A stretch of DNA of 64,000 nt from Sphingobium estronivorans (GTDB taxonomy: Bacteria; Pseudomonadota; Alphaproteobacteria; Sphingomonadales; Sphingomonadaceae). Position numbers and translations under genes: made by a program. Shown in pieces: positions 28,049 through 36,191 of this stretch (positions within the stretch are counted from its first letter, which is position 1; each line of letters begins with the position of its first letter). The notes beneath the pieces were generated by a model that saw only the letters and a list, made by a program, of their open reading frames with translations, searched no databases and was not told where the DNA came from. The stretch is from positions 62,001 through 126,000 of the forward strand of contig NZ_LFCT01000018.1 in NCBI RefSeq assembly GCF_008692605.1. The letters are read 5' to 3'.

Positions 28049-28804
28049 TCAGACGAGAGCGGCAAAAGCTTCATCGGGGGCTCTGGCGAAGCGTTCCCGT
28101 GAACGGCGCATGTGCCGCCGCATGGCGCTCTCGGCAGTCTTGGGTTCACCCGCAAGTACTGCTTTGGTAATCGCGGCATATTCGTCGAGTTGCGCCTGCC
28201 GGTCCTGCGCAGTGAGATAGGGCATGATCTGAAGGCGCAGCAACTGGATCTGTGTTGTCGGCAGAAGGCGCGCCAGTTGAATATTGCCCGCTATGGCCAG
28301 GAGCGTGTCGTAGAAGTGATGGCGCTGCCCGATGAACAGGGCATCTTCGCCATGCCGGTTGCCTTGACCGTCAAGGATTTCATAGGCGTCCCGCATGAGC
28401 TTGGCATTCTGGTCCCTGTTCGCGGCTTCGGCTGCCAGACGGGCCATCAGACATGTCAGCACTTCGAGCACTTCCAGCATTTCGTCGGCGTCCAGACGGC
28501 CATAGGCGCGGATATAGGCGCCACGATGCCGCGTCAGCGTGATCACTCCCTCCGCCGCCAATCGCTTGAGTGCCTCGCGCACGGGGCCGCGACTGACGCC
28601 TACGGCGTCGGTAAGGCCAGCTTCGATCAGCTTCTGACCGGGCACATATCGAGCCGACCATATGCCACGGATGATTGCATCGACGACGCGGTCGGAGGAA
28701 CTGACCGTGTCGTCGTCGATTTCCGGGAGATCGGCTTTCTGAAGATACATTTGCCACCCTGAGGCTAGGATATTCGTCGGCAGTCGTGTTTCGGCCATTT
28801 TCAT
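28049..28804 (-). CDS. GntR-family regulator (FadR/FCD subfamily)
   Basis: About 251 residues. The N-terminal winged helix has KLIEAGLTDAVGVSRGPVREALKRLAAEG, and the C-terminal all-helical FCD domain binds a ligand and often metal (HHFYDTLL, HMRRSRERF). ATG 28804 is chosen, with alternatives MAET at 28798 and MYLQ further in; the long upstream extension is low-complexity and unlikely. Three palindromes of FadR type lie directly upstream, fitting autoregulation and control of the divergent SDR/CoA-transferase operon. Confidence 0.87.
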   Translation of the reverse strand: MKMAETRLPTNILASGWQMYLQKADLPEIDDDTVSSSDRVVDAIIRGIWSARYVPGQKLIEAGLTDAVGVSRGPVREALKRLAAEGVITLTRHRGAYIRAYGRLDADEMLEVLEVLTCLMARLAAEAANRDQNAKLMRDAYEILDGQGNRHGEDALFIGQRHHFYDTLLAIAGNIQLARLLPTTQIQLLRLQIMPYLTAQDRQAQLDEYAAITKAVLAGEPKTAESAMRRHMRRSRERFARAPDEAFAALV

Positions 28805-28813
28805 GTTACGAAA

Positions 28814-28821
28814 TTGTACAA
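28814..28821. promoter_or_regulatory. TTGTACAA palindrome
   Basis: Lies ten bases upstream of the GntR start. The arms are the same as in the other two sites, without a spacer. Confidence 0.45.
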
Positions 28822-28828
28822 CAGGTTT

Positions 28829-28842
28829 ATTGTTAGCACAAT
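28829..28842. promoter_or_regulatory. ATTGT-TAGC-ACAAT operator candidate
   Basis: Inverted five-base arms with a four-base spacer in the divergent GntR/SDR promoter region. Confidence 0.5.
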
Positions 28843-28921
28843 CGACCTCACTTGCAAGCGTGGATCGCGTGGTTAAGCGGGGGCCGGAGATCAATCTTGA
28901 TCCCCGATCAACTTCCCATTG

Positions 28922-28934
28922 ATTGTTAGACAAT
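28922..28934. promoter_or_regulatory. ATTGT-TAG-ACAAT operator candidate
   Basis: Perfect 13-base palindrome with a three-base centre, 41 bases ahead of the SDR start. It matches the thiolase-promoter site at 24180. Confidence 0.6.
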
Positions 28935-28974
28935 AATGTCCTATTTAATAATGAAACAGGAAGGGGCGGATGCG

Positions 28975-29727
28975 ATGAATCGGTGGCGGCTTGACGGGAA
29001 GGTGGCGCTGGTGACGGGCGCCTCGGGCGGGATCGGCGCTTATTTCGCGCAGGTGCTGGCGTCGGCCGGGGCCGAGGTCGTGATCGGCGCGCGCCGCGAG
29101 GAGGCGATGAAGTCCGTGGCTGACGATATCCGTGCCGCAGGAGGGCGGTGCGAGACGGTGGCGTTGGATGTCGCCGACACGGCCAGCATCGCCGCAATCC
29201 AGCCGGTTCTCGACCGGGTCGAAATTCTGGTCAACAATGCTGGCGTCGTCCGCAATGGCGCGGCGCTCGACCAGAGCGAAGCCGACTGGGACGCGGTGAT
29301 CGACACTAACCTCAAGGGCATGTTCCTGATGTCCCAGGCCGTGGGGCGGGCTTTGCGTGCACGCGGCGCGGGCGGTTCGATCATCAACATCGCCTCGATC
29401 CTGGGTCTGCGGCAGGCGGGAGCGGTGCTGCCCTATGCCGTATCCAAGTCCGGCGCGATCCAGCTGACCAAGTCGCTCGCGCTGGAACTCGCGCGCTTCG
29501 GCATCCGCGTCAATGCGCTGGCCCCCGGCTATTTCGCGACCGAGCTTAACGGCGAGTTCTGGGAAAGCGACGCGGGCCGGGCGATGATGAAGCGCATTCC
29601 CCAGCGCCGCCTTGGCCAGCTTGAGGATCTCGACGGTCCGCTGCTGCTGCTCGCTTCCGACCTGTCCGCCTATATGACCGGATCGGTGATCGAGGTCGAT
29701 GGCGGCCATCTCGTCAGCTCACTCTGA
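28975..29727 (+). CDS. SDR family oxidoreductase (first gene of operon)
   Basis: About 250 residues. [14 protein letters not shown] and catalytic YAVSK are intact; the C-terminus ends in the usual EVDGG segment. ATG 28975 follows AGGAAGGGG. It opens an operon with CoA-transferase subunits, an ACAD11-like protein and an APH-like kinase, and probably oxidises a hydroxyacyl intermediate or reduces a keto group. Spacing to the next gene is 7 bp. Confidence 0.9.
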   Translation: MNRWRLDGKVALVTGASGGIGAYFAQVLASAGAEVVIGARREEAMKSVADDIRAAGGRCETVALDVADTASIAAIQPVLDRVEILVNNAGVVRNGAALDQSEADWDAVIDTNLKGMFLMSQAVGRALRARGAGGSIINIASILGLRQAGAVLPYAVSKSGAIQLTKSLALELARFGIRVNALAPGYFATELNGEFWESDAGRAMMKRIPQRRLGQLEDLDGPLLLLASDLSAYMTGSVIEVDGGHLVSSL

Positions 29728-29734
29728 GGACATA

Positions 29735-30442
29735 ATGGTACAGAAAATCCATCCAGATGCGCCGTCCGCGCTTGCCGGTCTGCTGTTCGACGGCATGACC
29801 ATCGCGGCGGGCGGCTTCGGCCTTTGCGGCATTCCCGAAACGCTGATCCAGGCGCTGGTCGACAGCGGCACTACCGGCATCACCGCTGTTTCGAACAATG
29901 CCGGGGTCGATGATTTCGGCCTCGGCAAGCTGCTGCGCACGCGCCAAATTGCCAAGATGGTCAGCTCCTATGTCGGGGAGAATAAGGAGTTCGAGCGGCA
30001 ATATCTGACCGGCGAGCTGGAGATTGAATTCTGTCCGCAGGGCACGCTGGCCGAACGAATGCGCGCGGGCGGAGCGGGCATCCCCGGCTTCTACACGCGT
30101 ACCGGCGTCGGCACGCTGATCGCCGAGGGCAAGGAGACCAAGGTCTTCGACGGCGAGACCTTCGTGCTGGAACGCGGAATCGTCGCCGATCTGGCGATCG
30201 TCAAGGCGTGGAAGGGCGACCCCTACGGCAATCTCGTCTTCCGCAAATCGGCGCGCAACTTCAACCCGATGGCCGCGACCTGCGGTCGGGTAACGGTCGC
30301 TGAGGTGGAAGAGCTTGTCGCGCCGGGCGAGCTGGAGCCCGACCAGATTCATACGCCGGGCGTGTTCGTGCAGCGGCTGATCCTCGCGACGCATAACGAG
30401 AAACGCATCGAACAACGCACCATCCGCAAGGAGGCCCAGTAA
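29735..30442 (+). CDS. 3-oxoacid CoA-transferase subunit A
   Basis: About 235 residues of the SCOT-like alpha subunit: [10 protein letters not shown], then [10 protein letters not shown] and the [12 protein letters not shown] loop. With subunit B it moves CoA between succinyl-CoA or acetyl-CoA and a ketoacid. ATG 29735 follows GAGGA. Its last base is the first base of the next start (TAATG), so the subunits are coupled. Confidence 0.9.
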   Translation: MVQKIHPDAPSALAGLLFDGMTIAAGGFGLCGIPETLIQALVDSGTTGITAVSNNAGVDDFGLGKLLRTRQIAKMVSSYVGENKEFERQYLTGELEIEFCPQGTLAERMRAGGAGIPGFYTRTGVGTLIAEGKETKVFDGETFVLERGIVADLAIVKAWKGDPYGNLVFRKSARNFNPMAATCGRVTVAEVEELVAPGELEPDQIHTPGVFVQRLILATHNEKRIEQRTIRKEAQ

Positions 30443-31086
30443 TGCCCTGGACGAGGGACGAAATGGCGGCGTTGGCCGCCGCCGAGTTGCAGGACGGCTT
30501 CTATGTCAATCTGGGCATCGGCATACCGACGCTGGTCGCCAACCATATCGCGCCCGGCATCGACGTGACCCTGCAGTCTGAAAACGGGATGCTCGGCCTC
30601 GGCCCCTTCCCGACCGAGGCCGAGGTGGACGCCGACATCATCAACGCGGGCAAGCAGACGATCACTGAACTCGACCGGACCAGCTATGTCTCCTCGGCAG
30701 ACAGCTTCGGCATGATCCGCGGGGGCCATATCCAGCTGTCGGTGCTCGGCGCGATGGAGGTTGCCGAAAATGGTGATCTCGCCAACTGGATGGTGCCCGG
30801 CAAGATGGTGAAGGGTCCGGGCGGAGCAATGGATCTGGTCGCGGGCGTGCAGCGGATCATCGTGCTGATGGATCATGTCGACAAGCAGGGCGCGGCCAAG
30901 TTTCGCAGGGGCTGCACGCTGCCGCTGACGGGGGCCAATGTCGTCGACATGATCATCACCAATCTGGCCATTTTCGAACGTCCCGACCGGCAATCGGCCT
31001 TTCTGTTACGCCGCCTGGCGCCCGGCGTCACCGCGCAGGAGGTACGGGACCTGACTGAAGCAGAATATGAAGAGGCATTCGCATGA
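30442..31086 (+). CDS. 3-oxoacid CoA-transferase subunit B
   Basis: About 214 residues. The catalytic glutamate E47 lies in QSENGMLG, and NLGIGIP and GGAMDLV are conserved. It forms the active site with subunit A and may activate a free keto or hydroxy acid without ATP. The stop overlaps the next start (ATGA). Confidence 0.9.
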   Translation: MPWTRDEMAALAAAELQDGFYVNLGIGIPTLVANHIAPGIDVTLQSENGMLGLGPFPTEAEVDADIINAGKQTITELDRTSYVSSADSFGMIRGGHIQLSVLGAMEVAENGDLANWMVPGKMVKGPGGAMDLVAGVQRIIVLMDHVDKQGAAKFRRGCTLPLTGANVVDMIITNLAIFERPDRQSAFLLRRLAPGVTAQEVRDLTEAEYEEAFA

Positions 31087-32273
31087 GCGGCATCGGCATG
31101 GACCGGGCGATGGAGATCGCCGATCGCGTCGAGGCGTTCGTCCGCGAAATCATTATCCCCTATGAACGCGACCCGCGCCGGGAAAGCCATGGGCCCAGCG
31201 ATGTGCTCGTCCAGGAGATGCGCGCCAAAGCGCGCGAGGCGGGCGTGCTCACGCCCCATATCCTGGCCGATGGCAGCCATTTGTCGCAGCGGGAGACGGC
31301 GAAGGTACTGATCCGTTCCGGCCTGTCGCCGCTGGGGCCGCTCGCCTGCAACACGATGGCGCCCGACGAGGGCAATATGTATCTGCTCGGCAAGGTCGGC
31401 TCTCCCGAACTCAAGGCCCGCTTCTTGGAGCCGCTCGTCAGTGGCGCGGCGCGCTCGGCCTTCTTCATGACCGAACCGGCGGACGACGGCGGCGCCGGTT
31501 CCGATCCCTCGATGATGAAGACGGTCTGCCATCGCGACGGCGATCATTGGGTCATCAATGGCCGGAAGGCGTTCATCACCGGCGCGCGGGGCGCGCGGGT
31601 GGGCATCGTCATGGCGAAGTCGGAGGAAGAGGACAGCAAGGGCGGCGCCTGCCTGTTCCTCGTCGACCTGCCCGATCCCGCGATCCGCATCGAGCGTGTG
31701 CTGGACACGATCGACAGTTCGATGCCCGGCGGCCACTCGATCGTCACGATCGACAATCTGCGGGTTCCCGCCGACCAGATGCTGGGCAAGAGCGGCGAGG
31801 GCTTCACCTATGCGCAGGTGCGGCTGTCGCCAGCGCGGCTGTCGCACTGCATGCGCTGGCTGGGCGCGGCAATGCGTGCGCACGAGATCGCGACTGCCTA
31901 TGCCTGCAAACGGCAGGCCTTCGGTAAGCTGCTGGTCGATCATGAGGGCGTGGGCTTCATGCTGGCCGAGAATCTCATCGACCTGAAGCAGTCCGAACTG
32001 ATGATCGACTGGTGTGCCGATATACTCGACGGCGGGTCGCTGGGCACCGCCGAAAGCTCGATGGCGAAGGTGTCGGTGTCCGAGGCGCTGATGCGCGTTG
32101 CTGACCGCTGCGTGCAGATCATGGGAGGCACCGGGGTCAGCGGCGACACCATCGTCGAACAGGTGTTTCGCGAAATCCGCGCCTTCCGCATCTATGACGG
32201 CCCGACGGAAGTGCACAAATGGTCGCTCGCCAAGAAAGTGAAGCGCGATTTCCTGAAGGGCGGCGCGGCATGA
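31083..32273 (+). CDS. ACAD11-like acyl-CoA dehydrogenase
   Basis: About 396 residues. APDEGNM, the MTEPADDGGAGSD loop, INGRKAFITGA and the C-terminal IMGGTGVSGDT place it in the ACAD10/11 branch, like 25546-26862. Mammalian ACAD10/11 and bacterial LvaC are known to act after a kinase that phosphorylates 4-hydroxyacyl-CoA. The kinase gene follows with a four-base ATGA overlap, so the two are translated together. Confidence 0.88.
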   Translation: MSGIGMDRAMEIADRVEAFVREIIIPYERDPRRESHGPSDVLVQEMRAKAREAGVLTPHILADGSHLSQRETAKVLIRSGLSPLGPLACNTMAPDEGNMYLLGKVGSPELKARFLEPLVSGAARSAFFMTEPADDGGAGSDPSMMKTVCHRDGDHWVINGRKAFITGARGARVGIVMAKSEEEDSKGGACLFLVDLPDPAIRIERVLDTIDSSMPGGHSIVTIDNLRVPADQMLGKSGEGFTYAQVRLSPARLSHCMRWLGAAMRAHEIATAYACKRQAFGKLLVDHEGVGFMLAENLIDLKQSELMIDWCADILDGGSLGTAESSMAKVSVSEALMRVADRCVQIMGGTGVSGDTIVEQVFREIRAFRIYDGPTEVHKWSLAKKVKRDFLKGGAA

Positions 32274-33343
32274 GCAGCGCGGCGGACCAGAATGTCGGGA
32301 CGACCCCGGTGCGTCCCGGCTATGGCTTTGACGAAGCCGCGCTGGCGCGGTGGATGGAGGTCAATGTCGCAGGCTTTTCCGGTCCGCTGGCGGTTGAGCA
32401 GTTCCGGGGCGGTCAGTCCAACCCGACATACAGGCTCGTCACGCCCGACAAATCCTATGTGCTGCGTCGCAAGCCCCCTGGGCAGTTGCTGAAGGGCGCG
32501 CATGCCGTGGAGCGTGAGGCCAGGGTGCTGACCGGCCTTGCCAGGGCGGATTTTCCCGTGGCCGCCGTTCATGGCCTGTGTACCGACGACAGCGTCATCG
32601 GCACCTGGTTCTATGTGATGGACATGGTCGAGGGCCGCATATTCTGGGATGCGACCGTCCCCGGCGTTTCCCCTGCCGAGCGTGCGGCGATCTTCGATGC
32701 CATGAACGCCACCATGGCCCAGTTGCACAGCGTGGACTATGAAGCGGTCGGCCTTGGCGACTATGGCCGGCCCGGCAATTATTTCGAGCGGCAGATCGGC
32801 CGCTGGTCGAAGCAATATCTGGAAGACATCGATGCTGGCCGCGATCCCTATATGGACCGCATGATCGAATGGCTTCCCGCCAACATCCCCGCCAACGACG
32901 ATGCGACGACCATCACGCATGGCGATTTCCGCATCGACAACATGATCTTCGCACCCGATGCGCCGAAGGTGCTGGCGGTGCTTGACTGGGAATTGTCCAC
33001 CCTCGGCCATCCGGGCGCGGACTTCGCCTATCATGCGATGATGTATCGGATGCCGCCGCACATCGTCGCCGGGCTGGGCGGGGCGGATGTCGCAGCGCTG
33101 GCTATACCCAGCGAGGCGGACTATGTCGCGGCCTATTGCGCGCGGACCGGCCGCGAGGAGATGCCCGGATATGACTTTTACGTCGCCTTCAATTTTTTCC
33201 GCCTCGCCGCCATCTTTCACGGCATCAAGGGGCGGGTCATCCGCGGCACGGCCTCGTCGGCACAGGCGAAGGAACGGGTAAAGATACTGCCCGAATTGAC
33301 CGTATTGACCTGGCAACAGGCAAAGAAGGCTGGCGCGAAATAA
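32270..33343 (+). CDS. APH-like kinase (ACAD10/11 kinase-domain type)
   Basis: About 357 residues of the aminoglycoside-phosphotransferase fold. The nucleotide-binding FRGGQSNPTY loop, the catalytic HGDFRIDN and the metal-binding LDWELSTLGHPGAD are present. This branch matches the N-terminal kinase of ACAD11 and the LvaA kinase of levulinate catabolism. It probably phosphorylates a hydroxyacyl-CoA for dephosphorylation by the coupled dehydrogenase. Last gene of the operon. Confidence 0.85.
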   Translation: MSSAADQNVGTTPVRPGYGFDEAALARWMEVNVAGFSGPLAVEQFRGGQSNPTYRLVTPDKSYVLRRKPPGQLLKGAHAVEREARVLTGLARADFPVAAVHGLCTDDSVIGTWFYVMDMVEGRIFWDATVPGVSPAERAAIFDAMNATMAQLHSVDYEAVGLGDYGRPGNYFERQIGRWSKQYLEDIDAGRDPYMDRMIEWLPANIPANDDATTITHGDFRIDNMIFAPDAPKVLAVLDWELSTLGHPGADFAYHAMMYRMPPHIVAGLGGADVAALAIPSEADYVAAYCARTGREEMPGYDFYVAFNFFRLAAIFHGIKGRVIRGTASSAQAKERVKILPELTVLTWQQAKKAGAK

Positions 33344-33641
33344 TCTGACTTGCCCACGATCCGTCGCCGCAGTGTGAACTTGCCGCCTTTAGTTTTGTGC
33401 TTTGCGTCTCTGCGGCAGAAACTCGCCATGATGAGCTATTTCTGCCTGCCTCTGCCCCCTGGCAGAAAAGGAGCGTGGAAAACAGCAACGGGCGGATACA
33501 ACCGCCCCTGCCGTCCGAAACGGACATAGTGTTCAATCCGACAAGAAGGTCCAGGCGGTGGCCTATCGGTCAACCGGACACCTCGAAAATGCTTGGGCGA
33601 CCGGACCCCACATGAGGTTCGGGGAGAGCAAATCGCCCTTC
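33344..33641. other. Junction sequence, no gene seen
   Basis: About 300 bp between the catabolic operon and a truncated gene. No domain or hairpin is recognised; lower GC patches suggest joined DNA. Confidence 0.4.
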
Positions 33642-33878
33642 TCAATGCCGGATAAATTTTGCCATCAGGGGCGGAGCCCCTGCGCAAAGCCCCTTCAGCC
33701 GCCGCTTCACTTCCTCCAGAGCCGAAGGGGGCAGATGATGGAACAGCGTGATATGCGCCGGCACCAGATTGCGCGCAGGCGGGAAGTGCGCGTGACGAAG
33801 CCCTTCAGCCCAGCCGAAATCCGCCGGCCCCATCAGGGCCGTCACAATGATCGGCGCACCCGAAGCTTCACCCGCCAA
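33642..33878 (-). pseudogene. Truncated 2'-5' RNA ligase-family (2H phosphoesterase) gene
   Basis: The first 60 or so of 78 residues look like the N-terminal half of a LigT-like protein: PIIVTALMGP, then PAHITLFHHLPP with the first HxTL motif. The second HxT motif and the rest are missing; the frame ends soon after in unrelated sequence. Its 5' end keeps a normal divergent spacing to the membrane-protein fragment at 33972, so both look like relics of an older locus. Confidence 0.6.
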
Positions 33879-33971
33879 TCTCCGGCATCTCCTTTCGCAA
33901 AGTCCTGCAAGCTCCTATGATCCCTCGCAAGCGGTTCCAGCAGACCGGCCGCCAACAGAGTGGAAACCGCC

Positions 33972-34253
33972 ATGACCGCACCGCGAGCCTTCCAGTTAAT
34001 CGGAATCCTGTTGCTGCTCTGGAACCTGATGGGGATCGGCGCCTTCATCATGCAATATAGCGCCGACCTCAACCAATTGGCGAAGACCGATCCCTATGCC
34101 GCGAAGATTTTCGCCGCCATGCCCGCCTGGGCTTGGGTCGCCTATGCGGTCGCGGTCGGCGCAGGCAGGCTGGGCGCGATCCTGCTCCTGCTGCTGGACG
34201 TAAGGCAGGCGTATCCGACGAGGCCAATTCTATATGCCTCGCCCATACAATGA
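33972..34253 (+). pseudogene. Truncated small membrane protein gene
   Basis: Residues 1-70 form two hydrophobic segments (ILLLLWNLMGIGAFI and AWVAYAVAVGAGRLGAILLLL) with FAAMPAWAW between. This pattern belongs to a roughly 140-residue membrane protein common in sphingomonads. After the second helix the frame turns hydrophilic and stops, so the last two helices are missing. Alternatively it is a short live protein; the lost helices make that less likely. Confidence 0.55.
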
Positions 34254-34588
34254 CACCAACAATGAAGGGTCCATCGTACCGGTGATCCGAGCGGATATCT
34301 TCGATGAATGCATTGTTGCCAAGGTCGCATACCTCCAACTCATCGGCAACGGTGTGCCGCAGCCGGTCAAGATCGAGTGCAGCCATCACGGATAGTTGTG
34401 GTAATCTTTCTTCACGCGCGTTTTCAGACCCAGAGGGCGGCTCTTACCAACTCTGTGAGCGGCTGCGCTTCCATGCTTGATTGTGCGAAAGATGCGATCA
34501 TTGCCTTGAGGTCGAAAACTGCGACCCGCAGATGTTGGAAGCGCAAGTATCGATGGTTGCGTCCCCCCGCAACCAAACTTCGGTCCAA

Positions 34589-34601
34589 AAAGACCAACAA
34601 A
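34589..34601 (-). repeat. 13-bp repeat, inverted copy
   Basis: AAAGACCAACAAA, the reverse complement of TTTGTTGGTCTTT at 34701 and 34713. Flanking A extends the match to 15 bases with the first direct copy. Confidence 0.8.
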
Positions 34602-34700
34602 GTCTCAAAAGGATCTCGAAAAAACACCTGTTTTCAGGTGCTTATCTCATGTACCATGGTCTCCTATGGGATCAGGACCGCTCAGGTGGTTTACATGGGA

Positions 34701-34713
34701 TTTGTTGGTCTTT
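34701..34713 (+). repeat. 13-bp repeat, direct copy 1
   Basis: TTTGTTGGTCTTT, directly followed by a second copy sharing one base. Confidence 0.85.
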
Positions 34714-34725
34714 TTGTTGGTCTTT
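34713..34725 (+). repeat. 13-bp repeat, direct copy 2
   Basis: TTTGTTGGTCTTT, 48 bases ahead of the chimeric gene. The 12-bp phase between copies fits tandem arm-type binding sites. Confidence 0.85.
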
Positions 34726-34772
34726 GGGACAGGATTTCAGATCCCACGCACCGTTTTCAGGAGTCCTGACCG

Positions 34773-35393
34773 GTGCTGACCAACAGTCTCATTCAATCGA
34801 TTCTACCCTCCGAACGCCCCGTCAAGAAAGCCGATGGCGGCGGCCTGCACATCTGCGTTCTGCCCAACGGCAAGGCCCAGTGGCGCCTCTCCTATCGCTT
34901 TGACTATAAGCAGAAGACGCTCAAGGGCGGCTATTTTCCGGACGTCAGTATCGACCGCGCCCGGGTCTGGCGCGAGGAGATGAAGGCGCTCCTCGCCGAG
35001 GGGAAAGACCCGGCCGCTCCATCCGCAAAGGCCGCTCCACCGCAACCAGCACCCACCCCCGCTGCGGCCCAAGCGCCGACGGCAGCACGGCCAGCCGCTT
35101 CGCCGACGCCGGCCGTTAATGCGCCGCTCCCGGGGAATGTTGATGTCGGCGCGGTGCTGGCCGAGATGGCGCAACTCAAGGATGGCGGCGGCAACTACAG
35201 GACCTCGATCGTTGACCTGCTCAAGCTGCTGGATCTGGACTCTAGTCTGGAAGCCCGCAAGGCGCTGGCCGACGAACTCGGCGTCCATGCCGGCGACAAT
35301 GGATCAGCAGAGCAGAATATTGCTCTGCATAAGGCGGTGATGCAAAGACTGGAAGAAAATGGCGGGCTGGTCCCGGACGATTTGCGCAACTGA
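34773..35393 (+). CDS. Chimera of integrase arm-binding domain (DUF4102) and DUF3597
   Basis: About 206 residues in three parts. Residues 1-80 match the arm DNA-binding domain of P4-type tyrosine recombinases (KKADGGGLHICV, WRLSYRFDYKQKTL, YFPDVSIDRARVWREE). Residues 81-121 are an Ala/Pro linker. Residues 122-206 match DUF3597 (VDVGAVL, TSIVDLLKLLDLDSSLEARK, LHKAVMQRL). The recombinase catalytic domain is absent, and so is the usual DUF3597 N-terminus. The GTG start has AGGAG nine bases upstream, so it can be translated. It would bind DNA but not recombine. Confidence 0.8.
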   Translation: MLTNSLIQSILPSERPVKKADGGGLHICVLPNGKAQWRLSYRFDYKQKTLKGGYFPDVSIDRARVWREEMKALLAEGKDPAAPSAKAAPPQPAPTPAAAQAPTAARPAASPTPAVNAPLPGNVDVGAVLAEMAQLKDGGGNYRTSIVDLLKLLDLDSSLEARKALADELGVHAGDNGSAEQNIALHKAVMQRLEENGGLVPDDLRN

Positions 35394-35425
35394 TCTGACC
35401 TGTAGCACCAACCACTAAAGCTGCA

Positions 35426-35800
35426 TCAGCTTAGTCGCGCCGGTATGAGCCGCACCGGCAGGGATTGATCCAGCAGTTCGAACCCGAGCCGCGCGATCAC
35501 CTCATTGCTCTCGACCGGCTTACAGTCGCGCGCACGATCAAGCGACCAGCTAATGTGATAGGTGCTGCCATCGGGCCTATCGGTGGTGCCGTCGACCGCA
35601 ACGACGAGCACCTGCAATCCCAAGCCATCGTCGACATGACCCACGATCTTGCCCACTGAAGCGGGGGGGAGCGGCGTGCGTTCAGTCGCACCGGCGTCGA
35701 GCGTCACATGATCGGCTATGACATCGGGCCACGCCGGCGGAAAAAGCTCCAGCAATCGCGTGCGGTCGGCGGGGTCGACCTTCCAGCCTGTGACGGCCAT
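35426..35800 (-). CDS. Conserved hypothetical, 2H-phosphoesterase-like motifs
   Basis: About 124 residues. Two His motifs are visible, DHVTL near residue 22 and YHISWSL near residue 86, spaced as in 2H phosphoesterase-like folds, though the second is not a strict HxT. The start MAVTGWKVDP lies one base after the stop of the copper-bundle gene upstream, so the genes are co-transcribed. It may act on an RNA or nucleotide phosphodiester; this is only motif-level inference. Confidence 0.65.
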   Translation of the reverse strand: MAVTGWKVDPADRTRLLELFPPAWPDVIADHVTLDAGATERTPLPPASVGKIVGHVDDGLGLQVLVVAVDGTTDRPDGSTYHISWSLDRARDCKPVESNEVIARLGFELLDQSLPVRLIPARLS

Positions 35801-35801
35801 C

Positions 35802-36191
35802 TCAGTTGACCGTGGGAATGGCTGCCCGGCAGTCTCGCGCGCATTCCCGGCACATTTCGGCGCACAGCTTGCAATGCGCATGGTCATGACTTTCGCATTC
35901 CCCAGCGCACAGATCACAGACCCGTGCGCAGGTCTCAAGCATCAATCGCAATGCCTCGAAATTCTGGCCGGTGCGCCGAATGGCAAGCCGCCCGGTAGCG
36001 GCGCAGACATCGGCGCAGTCAAGGCAGGAACGGACGCACTGGCGCATGTCCATCGCCTCGGCGACGCAGGCATCGGCGCAGGAGGTGCACATCTCCGCGC
36101 AGAACATCGCGTGGCGCGCAGCGGTCGCGAGCATTTCGTTGAAGTCGTCACCCACATCCGGGTGAAGCGCGATCATCTTATGGATGGACAT
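35802..36191 (-). CDS. Cys-rich four-helix-bundle copper-binding protein (DUF326/Csp-like)
   Basis: About 129 residues with some 18 cysteines in helical repeats such as CAEMCTSCADAC, CVRSCLDCADVC, CARVCDLCAGEC and CKLCAEMCRECARDC. This matches the four-helix bundle family related to the copper storage proteins Csp. No signal peptide is visible, so a cytosolic Csp3-like role is likely. Its 5' end touches the stop of the KGG-protein gene. Confidence 0.88.
   Translation of the reverse strand: MSIHKMIALHPDVGDDFNEMLATAARHAMFCAEMCTSCADACVAEAMDMRQCVRSCLDCADVCAATGRLAIRRTGQNFEALRLMLETCARVCDLCAGECESHDHAHCKLCAEMCRECARDCRAAIPTVN

Larger units (their letters stand above)
34254..34772. other. 519-bp noncoding stretch with integrase-arm-like repeats
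   Basis: No gene with a recognisable domain. A 53-codon frame near 34236 matches nothing I know. The notable content is three perfect copies of a 13-bp repeat listed separately. No tRNA fragment was recognised. Confidence 0.5.

Noticed and set aside
34254-34772. A tRNA gene or tRNA 3' end as the integrase attachment core
   Set aside because: No cloverleaf or GGTTCGANTCC loop was found, although arm-like repeats are present.
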